From Elmis aenea (taxonomy: Eukaryota > Arthropoda > Insecta > Coleoptera > Elmidae), in assembly GCA_947652605.1 (NCBI GenBank), contig OX393576.1, forward strand, positions 60,922,966 to 60,986,965: DNA of 64,000 nucleotides, in the 5' to 3' direction. Below, one piece after another: positions 56,584 through 64,000 of the stretch. The notes beneath the pieces were generated by a model. The model was not told the DNA's origin. It was given only the letters and a program-made list of their open reading frames with translations, and did no database searches. The translations under genes were made by a program, and so were the position numbers. Every line of letters starts with the position of its first letter. The stretch's first letter is position 1.

Positions 56584-58375
56584 AGGTATTTAAAAATGCA
56601 CAATATAATTAAATTTAAAAAGATTTAAATTTACTTTAATTCAGTGTTGAGCTCTTAAATAAGCTACTATTTTTGGTTACCACTGTTCATCACATATTCC
56701 ACAGAAATTATTTTACGGTATCAAACCATGCATATCGAAAAATTTACATTATTAAATACCTCTATTAAAATTAATTTAATTATGCCGTAAAAGGTAGAAT
56801 GAAATACTTTAGATTATACCTACACGTCCATTAATTTCAATTTAAAAGTTATGTGATTATGAGTGACAAGTACAAGTATAAAAAATACCTTTGCAATATT
56901 CTGCTTACCGGAAAATTATGGATTAAATTAGTGAAGAATGAAGTCACAATAATATCCACTTAACTTACTATCACAATAATTTCTTATATTACGAATGAAG
57001 AAAGTAATAAAGAACAAAGACAATTTTTGGTAAAAATATATATTAAGGTCACACCCAACAACACGTTATCTTCAGGAAATGAAGTACACGCAAGAAGTCA
57101 TATAATCTCCAGTAGAACCATCTGCTATCCGCAAAACTTGTAGAAAATAGATATCTGTATTTAAAGTAAAAATTCCATACCGTTACTGACCTATTTTAAT
57201 AAACTACCAAACGACAACATTACCTCTAGTGCCGCTTGGAAGATGATGGAATATTAGTACACATTTTTCTCAGTAAGCATTACTTCCTTCTTTTAAGTAT
57301 TACATTACAGTTATTACAAACTATTTCACGTCCGTACATCGGTGGGTTATACGATCACACATCTGATGGACAATTAGGACTTTAGCTTTAGTAATAATAG
57401 TAAATTGTTGTAATAATAGGACATCTACAGTCTTCCACCTACATAAAACACCCATGCAAGAATGTAAATGAGTTTTGCTGTAAATGCGGAATTATTTAGA
57501 ATTTTATGTTGGTCAGTAAAATACCTTGAAAATAATAGGTCCTTCGGTCACTATGTAACTTGGAAAGCATCACACCAATTTAAATAGATTGTAATGGACC
57601 AAAAACATATTGTCCATTGAAAACAAAATACATTAAGGACGTTTAATTTTCGAATACTGTTCTGTAAATTAAAAGCCCTTTGTACAATTTTAACATTTAA
57701 TAATTATCATTCTAGACGTTTAGTGTGTAAAAAGCAAATCTAAAAAACTCTTTGAACAAAAATACTTTTAATATATCTTACAAAAATATCCAGCTTCAAT
57801 ATCTGTAAGCTAAGTTTCAGACATTTATTTGCACATGAGCAAAACGCGTATTGATTTTTCAAAAGCTTTCTATAATCAATCCAATGAAAAAGAATGCAGA
57901 TTGAGGCTTATGGATTTCAAGTACCTACTATCTTAGCCAATCTTCCTGGAGGCAATTTATTTTAAACCAATTTGGGGCCCCTCTATTTGTCATTGCTCTC
58001 GAGACATTGTAAACGTATTTGTCTAAATCAATATATCGCGTCATTATCGATCGGTCCATTCATCACAACGGCGTCCAAGTATAGAAACCGGGACGAGCCG
58101 TTGATTGTAGTCATCAAACAATTCTTGTAATGTATTCTAGGATTCTAGTATGCGACAAATATGGTGCATAGAGAACAGAATTTGGGAAATACTTAAGCCA
58201 TTAAGACTACTGCATATAACTATCCCGTTAAAAACGGAGGCAGACTTATAGATTAATCAGTATCGCAACGCATCAACACCTGTTTTTAATGACGCACAGA
58301 ATTTTAGAATTATTTAAGTGCCAATGATATTTTTTTTGGCTTCGCAATATTCAATTAGACTATGAAAAATTAGAC
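56584..58375. other. Unassigned AT-rich stretch inside the large inverted pair
   Basis: No ORF, RNA gene or repeat boundary is supported. Confidence 0.4.
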
Positions 58376-58379
58376 TTAT

Positions 58380-58740
58380 AAAGCGAAAAGGACTTGCAAT
58401 TCAATCTAGACGTATGGGCAGATACATTAAGTAGATATAATATGAATATTAATATAACAAAGACAAACGCTAATTTTAAATATTTAGGAACGATAATTGG
58501 AGGAAGATGTAAATAATAGAATAGCGGCAGCGACGAAATTTTACCACGCCACTAATAAATGTTTGATAAGTATGAAGGAGATATCAAAACCAACGAAGAC
58601 GCGAGTTTTTAATGCAGTGTACGTACCTATATTCTCACGTACAGTTTAGAAATTTGGACACCAACACAAAAACAAAAAATACAGATTTCTAAGAAGAAAA
58701 TTTCAATTGGTCAAGGAATGTTGATATTTTATTACAAGAC
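58380..58740 (+). pseudogene. LINE reverse transcriptase fragment
   Basis: LQFNLDVWADTLSRYNMNIN (from about 58395), then NANFKYLGTIIGG near 58460-58505, match the post-active-site region (..L..W......N..KT....YLG..I). A shifted frame reads MKEISKPTKTRVFNAVYVPI, then TYSLEIWTPTQKQKIQIS (about 58570-58690), which is the thumb 'K..K...Y...I.P..TYS.E.W' block. It has stops and is ~110 codons long. It is an RTE-like scrap inside the 6.4-kb inverted pair. Confidence 0.7.
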
Positions 58741-58789
58741 GCGTTCAAATTAAAAATTTTCAGGAGTAGATACATTACATAAAAGTGCA

Positions 58790-59280
58790 AATCCATGTGT
58801 TCATTTTTTAAGATATTCATCCCCAAGGTCAATTCATTTGTTCCAACGGAACTAAAGCGCGAATAGTCTGTGAAAAAAAGTATTTCGAACGTAGGCTTAA
58901 CCAGTCATGAACCGCTTTGGTGACTTCAACATCGTTTCAAAGATTTGTGCCGCTCCAAAAACTGAAAATTTAAAGTTGCTAGATCAAGGGAATAAGCTTG
59001 ATATGAGAAACATTTAATTTGGGAATTCTGGACGGTTAAGACCGTCTAGCGAGGGACATGGGAACGTGCATTACCTACTGGAGCAAAATCATCGGTAAAG
59101 AATACTCGCCGTTTTCGGCTGGTTGCAGGTGGAAAGTCTTTTGACCAACTCTGCTACTGTGATGCGTCGATTGATATAAAAATTAGCCCCTCAGTAGTCG
59201 CAATCATCGCCGGAGTAATGACTCTGTACCCCTGACCTGAACGGGGTGCATTGGCCACATTACTTACGCTAAACTTTTTA
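58790..59280 (-). pseudogene. Mariner-type transposase remnant, N- and C-terminal parts joined
   Basis: The minus strand from about 59250 reads NAPRSGQGYRVITPAMIATT, then EGLI. In a shifted frame comes NRRITVAELVKRLS, then a TASI turn: the second HTH of mariner transposases. Near 59070 it reads GNARSHVPRS, a remnant of the catalytic HDNA..H block. The C-terminus, near 58940-58840, is NDVEVTKAVHDWLSLRSKYF, then FSQTIRALVPLEQMN. This matches the classic mariner tail (DDEVK.AV..WL......F...I..LV.RW..C). Much of the middle is deleted. It was transcribed opposite to the LINE relics around it. Confidence 0.62.
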
Positions 59281-59289
59281 GCCCATCCG

Positions 59290-59985
59290 TACACTTCTTT
59301 AGAGGCATGCATGATGAGATGCATTGCTTTGTTCTGAACTACATAGGGGCACTTAACTCGCTAGGAAGCAGGAATAATGTTAAACTGGTGTGGTGCTCAG
59401 GGCACACTAATATACCAGGGAACGAGAAGGCAGATCGCCTAGCCAAAATTGGCAGCGCGACACCATTCTTCGGGCCGAAACCCACAGTTGGCACATCCTA
59501 TGGAAGAGCCAAGCGGTGTCTCAATGACATATTATAACAGGGACATAATGCTCATTGAAAAAAAGTTGCAGGACAAGCCTATTCTAAGGCTATCCTGTCA
59601 ATGCTCCAAAGAAAAGACAGAAGAAATGCTCAGGATGAGCAGAGCAAAAATCAGAACAGAGACAGGGCTCGCCATAGGACACTGTGGGCTAAAAAACATT
59701 TCTACATACTAGGGCTCTCAGAGACCGATATATGCAGAGGATGTGGTGAAGAAGAGGAAACCCCTCTTCACGTAATATGACATTGTGAAAAATTCACACA
59801 CCATCGGCGTAGACTTCTGAGGATGTAAAAAGCCAACCAAGAAGCGTTAAGAAAAACACCCTTAAAAAATCCAGAAGTTTTTTAAAAACACAGAATTTTT
59901 TTAAGGGGCTATCACCAGAGACCAATAGATCGCAATACAGGAACCCGAAAGGGGACCACTTCCGCGGGAATAATAATAATAATAC
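59290..59985 (+). pseudogene. LINE 3' end: RNase H domain and zinc-knuckle tail
   Basis: Frame 59307-59537 reads KLVWCSGHTNIPGNEKADRL, then AKIGSATPFFGPKP. The H.....GNE.AD.LA motif belongs to the last RNase H block and includes catalytic His/Asp positions; it degrades the RNA strand during reverse transcription. A second frame (59449-59712) continues through a QCSKEKTEEMLRMS region. A third reads CRGCGEEEETPLHVI, a stop, HCEKFTHHRRR near 59735-59810, the CCHC-like cap of I/jockey-superclade LINEs. The 3' end has an (AAT)n tail at 59970-59985. There are two frameshifts and a stop. The RT itself is absent. Confidence 0.82.
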
Positions 59986-61942
59986 ATTGCTTTGCTATCT
60001 AAAGATATATTTCCAACGGTTTAACATCTTTAGTGGTCAAAAATCTGACAAGAGGGCGTTACTCTTCTTTCAGGCACACTTTCAAACGAGCGGCCTTCTT
60101 AAACAGTCTTCGGGAATTATTCGAAGCGGCGTTGTTAGATCTATTAGCTGCTGTAGCACCGCCACACTTTAAAGACTACCGTACCACATAACCACGCCGA
60201 TCTGCTTAGCTTAGGATGTTCATTAACACTTTTGCTGTTTTTATTTGAATCCCCCTCGTACATAGACCGTAAATTGTTTACAATTAAAAAGTCCACTATA
60301 AAGTCTTTTCAAATTTTTCCAAAAATTGAATTAGGTACACCATTTTTAAAATAAAAGAGGTCTATTTGTAACTGTTATTGAATTACTTCCAAACATGTCA
60401 GCCTCTTATTTAAAATTTAATGAATCTTTCATGTAGGTACGAGACAAATTGCATACATCCACGCATGTTAAAAAAATATTACCCAATGGCTTTACAGTTT
60501 AAATGTTATAATACCAACCCGTTTTGGGAACGTTACTGTACCTAAAAATCACGTTAAAAGCAAAATATTTCAACGTCGTGTTTTCTATATAGAATGCAAA
60601 GAATTTTAAATAAGATTAACAGATGTAACAAAAAGTGTAACAGTTTTATAATTAACGGTGTCTATAAATCGTTCGCTCATGACATCTTCAGCTTGCAGGC
60701 GCACAGCGGCGGTAGCCACGCGCTAACCACCGGGATTTACACCCTTATTAGTATAACGGATGGGCGGACGTTGTCGTTTTTGTTTACCGGGAAGATATTT
60801 CATTTGCAGCATGCAGTGAAACCTTCTCAACTCGTTATATAAATCAGTAACATTCTCAAACAGGACATCGGTTCTGCGGAACCGTGTTCAGTCTCGTACG
60901 AGCTTTTTCGTTCCTCTTTTTCCCCATCCACTTTATTGTTGTTATTGTTACTGTTGGATCGAGTTTTTCCACGGCTTCAACACTCCATTTAAGGGCTGGA
61001 CAATGAGATTGCTTAACTGAAAGAAGGAAACGCTTCGGCCGCTCATATAACTAATGAAAATATTTCACAGGGAGTTTTTACGTTAACGCATTCGAAATGT
61101 TTAATATTTTGCAATTTTATTGTTTACATTTTTATCTTAACAAAGGAATCTAAACAGCAAGCTTTTATTTTCCAAAAAAATTTGCTACATGTTGCTTAAC
61201 AAATCTTAAATCAACCAAAACGTTTTCAATTTGAAAAGCCCACTTAAGATTTAGGATAACGCGCAGATGTATGGATTTGTTGGTCAAGTAATACAGTTGC
61301 AACCAACATTTCACTCTCGCATGTAATGCACTATAGCTCCTAGTATTTGTAACTAATTAACTCGTAGCTTTGTTAACGCATGTGTTAGTGTTCTATAATG
61401 CCAGTCGATAAACGGAAGAATAATAGCCTTGTGTATAGTAAAGTAAGTTAAGGTCGGGAGGTGTTAAGTGTACGCAAGATGAAAGTGAAATGTTAATCTC
61501 CGGTGTACGAGTCACGAAATGTTTCGCATTAAATCATACTGAATACAGCACACGCAAATATTATACGTACAACATTCAAACCCAAGAAAAATTAACATCA
61601 AATTACCATATTATCATCCAGTAGTTCAAACACATTTAAGTAGTGTCCCTAATGAACATCAATATTTGGACCGTCTATTATGAATGTGATATAAGTCCAC
61701 GGTTTTTTGTTTTAAGATATTAAAGGGTTTGCGTTTTAAACCATTTAAAAAGACTGGTATCGTCAAAGAAGAGTTCATAAGTTTTTAAAAATTTACATAG
61801 GTAGGTAACTTATTTATATGCAATTTTACAATTTTTTTACGTTTGCTCGTTAGATCCTTAAAAAAATGATTAGGGGTAGTTTTGTATGGCTTTTGAAACT
61901 TAATAAAAAGCCTTGAACCTAATAATGCCGATGCTACAGTAA
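59986..61942. other. Unassigned; GC-richer patch near 60670-60910
   Basis: Frames 59987-60172 and 60594-60842 have no recognised motifs. The patch near 60670-60910 is locally less AT-rich, with no diagnosis. Confidence 0.35.
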
Positions 61943-62459
61943 TTTTAAGTGCAAACATTATTTCTCGGAATTTTTTTTACATTCTGTTCCTTATTTTCAG
62001 ATTTTCCGGGAAATCGGTTTGATTTTCTGCAACTTTCACTTGACCAAAGTTGTAGCCCATAAAATTTGCTATCCGGAATAGACCGTCCGTTTTTTTGTAC
62101 AACCTTTTGTTTTAAAAATACAGCGGTTGCAAAGTCTAAGAAACAAAGATTATAAGTTTTTAACATTTTTTTTGTAAACACTGCTTTATAACTTTTAAAC
62201 CAATTCCCATAGACAAAAAATGATTGAAACCAGTATTGTAAAAAAATTTATGCTCTATTAAAAAGCTTGAAGATGTTTTACGATTAAATTAATATTTTCG
62301 GCGACAGAGTATTTTAAATGCAGAGGCGTAAAAAATCAAGTAAGTGTTGATATCTGCTTTGCATTTGATTTTGGGAAAAAGTTTTACTCGAAATTTTTTC
62401 TTAGAAAAAGGTCCTCTATGACCATTTAAAATCTTTGCCCCGATAACGGGGACACCCTG
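61943..62459. repeat. Right ~520-bp arm, family CAGGGTGTCCCCGTTATC (inverted)
   Basis: This is the inverse of 56063-56583 and ends GATAACGGGGACACCCTG followed by TA. The two arms are ~75-80% alike by eye. Together they bracket 6.4 kb. Confidence 0.85.
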
Positions 62460-63243
62460 TATGTTAATTACAGGAAATGGACTTTAACGTAATTTACTAA
62501 CAAACTTTCAATTGGTCAAATAATGTCGATAGTTTAAAATATAAACTGTTTATAACCCACAAATAAAAATTTCACACTAAATTATAACTAGGTATGTCAA
62601 TTATTTGGCCTCAATTTATTTCTAAAAATTGGTTTAAAACATTGATTATATTTAACTATTTCTTCATTTATCTACCTTAACAACTGTGGATCCTTATTTT
62701 TCTTCAGGTAATCATGAAAACACAGATTTTTAATTTATTTATAAATGTTAAAATTATTTATGATTGCACAAGGCAAGTGTGCATGGCGCCATTTTAGTCT
62801 CCCATTGACGTATTAAGTTCAGCTTATCCAATTAGACTTGAATTATGTGAAACAATCTGTCTTCTTGACGGAACAGTTTTACTGGTAGCGCCTTCAGCAA
62901 TATTACATACATCGTATTAGGAGTAAGGCGGTCTAAATTCAGACAGTTCGATATTATTTGATTTTTAGTATGCACCCAGTGTCAGCTAAGCAATGCAATA
63001 AAGATGCCAAGCTAAATTATTTTGAAAAAAGGTTCTGTAACAATTGTAATAGCTTTGAACGTAAATGTTACCAACATTAATTACTATAAAACATAAAACA
63101 TCGGGCACAAGCAGATCTCAATATATAAAAAGTTGACTAGATCAAAAGTACAAACAATTTCAGGAAAAACATTTCTTGAAAATTCCGTGGAAAAATCACA
63201 AAAGCTTATAAGATACGAATGTATAAAACTATTTATTTTTATG
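62460..63243. other. Unassigned AT-rich stretch
   Basis: Nothing is supported here. Confidence 0.4.
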
Positions 63244-63589
63244 TAATGCCATAGCCATAGGTTTCCATTTAAAAAAATTGAAGTTTAGTTCAAATTTTAT
63301 AAATCAAGGTCGCTAAAAACAATTTAATTTTTAAGCATACAAATCTGTATAAAAAACCATCATATCATATTGTTCTATTTTAATAAATAAAGAGATTATA
63401 GTGAATTTTCAAAAACGATAGAATTTCATATTTCGTCTGTAGAGCCAAAGTGGAGGGCGATATACAAAATCTGATCATGCAGACGTTCTTTTCTCAAAAA
63501 AAAATAACCCAAGAGACCGATATACGATTTTCGCCAACTATTACGGTAACCAAGATAACCCATAAAACATTAGAATTTTGTCCACCCTG
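63244..63589. mobile_element. Degraded solo arm of the CAGGGTGGGC family
   Basis: It starts near ATGCCATAGCCATAGGTTTCCATTTAAAAAAATTG and ends ACATTAGAATTTTGTCCACCCTG, followed by TATA. It parallels 20188-20531, but its middle has diverged strongly. No partner arm is present in the window. Confidence 0.65.
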
Positions 63590-64000
63590 TATATGCCAAC
63601 TAAAACCGACTGTTACTTATTGAACAGCCTGTATATAATAAAAGTCGGTTTACACTTCCTTCATCAATATTATACCGTAACATCCAACTTACATTTACTT
63701 ATTTGAAATAAAGACGATGCAAAAGTGCAATAAAGCATTAACTGCATGCAATAGTTTATAAAGAATTTATTCACTGTAATAAAAGACAACCGCTGTGACG
63801 TGACAGTAAAACGTAAATTAGATTTATAAGATTATTCTCTAGTATGGACGAAATAAAATTGCGGAAATAGCTTCATATGTGCTAAGAGAGTGGGCCAATA
63901 AAACTACACTTAAATCTTAATTGTATAAAACATATTAAAGTTTAACAAAAAAAAAGCTTGTCATATTATTGAGACTCATATCGCTTCCTTAGTGGATTGT
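63590..64000. other. Unassigned AT-rich end of window
   Basis: Nothing is supported here. Confidence 0.4.

Noticed and set aside
1..64000. tRNA, rRNA and CRISPR arrays
   Set aside because: I looked for T-arm-like GGTTCGAAT words, rRNA-like blocks and regularly spaced short repeats and found none that hold up.

Overview
This is an AT-rich window from an animal genome, almost certainly an insect and plausibly a beetle. I judge this from the mix of jockey-, RTE- and mariner-type relics, hAT elements and long-TIR MITEs, and from the absence of any operon-like gene packing. I found no convincing host gene, tRNA, rRNA, CRISPR array or prokaryotic signal. Nearly every open frame that makes sense is a broken piece of a mobile element. 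The window is best read as a large intergenic region or a giant intron filled by layered transposon insertions.

Layout. 0.2-6.4 kb holds a fold-back palindrome, a Harbinger-like fragment, a 1.6-kb long-TIR element with an N-terminal transposase relic, a small MITE, and a TIR element carrying a 45-bp minisatellite. 6.4-13.5 kb holds LINE relics, a second long-TIR family (8744-10203) and a palindrome between two RTE relics. 15.3-17.4 kb holds a hAT copy with a perfect 8-bp TSD and a truncated jockey. 20.1-25.4 kb holds a solo TIR arm, two Harbinger-like copies, a second hAT with a perfect TSD, and a small insertion with a hammerhead-like RNA core. 26.7-31.3 kb holds two more copies of the second long-TIR family, an A-rich LINE ORF1 relic and a head-to-head hammerhead-like palindrome. 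32.7-33.7 kb is a ~340-bp tandem repeat. 37-41.5 kb holds a CAGGGTGTTTC family. 42.9-44.2 kb is a mariner-like element with its transposase relic. 46.1-50 kb holds a hAT that keeps only a BED finger, then an RTE copy inserted into the duplicated flank of another LINE. 54-55.4 kb is a ZMYM/TTF-type hAT relic with a MITE inside. 56.06-62.46 kb is bounded by ~520-bp inverted arms and holds LINE and mariner relics. 63.2-63.6 kb is another solo arm.

How the parts relate. At least six otherwise different families end in CAGGGTG next to TA-like sites, including the 1.3-kb mariner-like element. Non-autonomous families could therefore share transposition machinery of that type; this is inference. Two of the families carry only a ~80-100-codon helix-turn-helix N-terminus (DUF4817-like) between long inverted arms. 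The most interesting signals are these orphan DNA-binding domains and the hammerhead-like RNA fold, whose stems change sequence but keep pairing between two separate loci.
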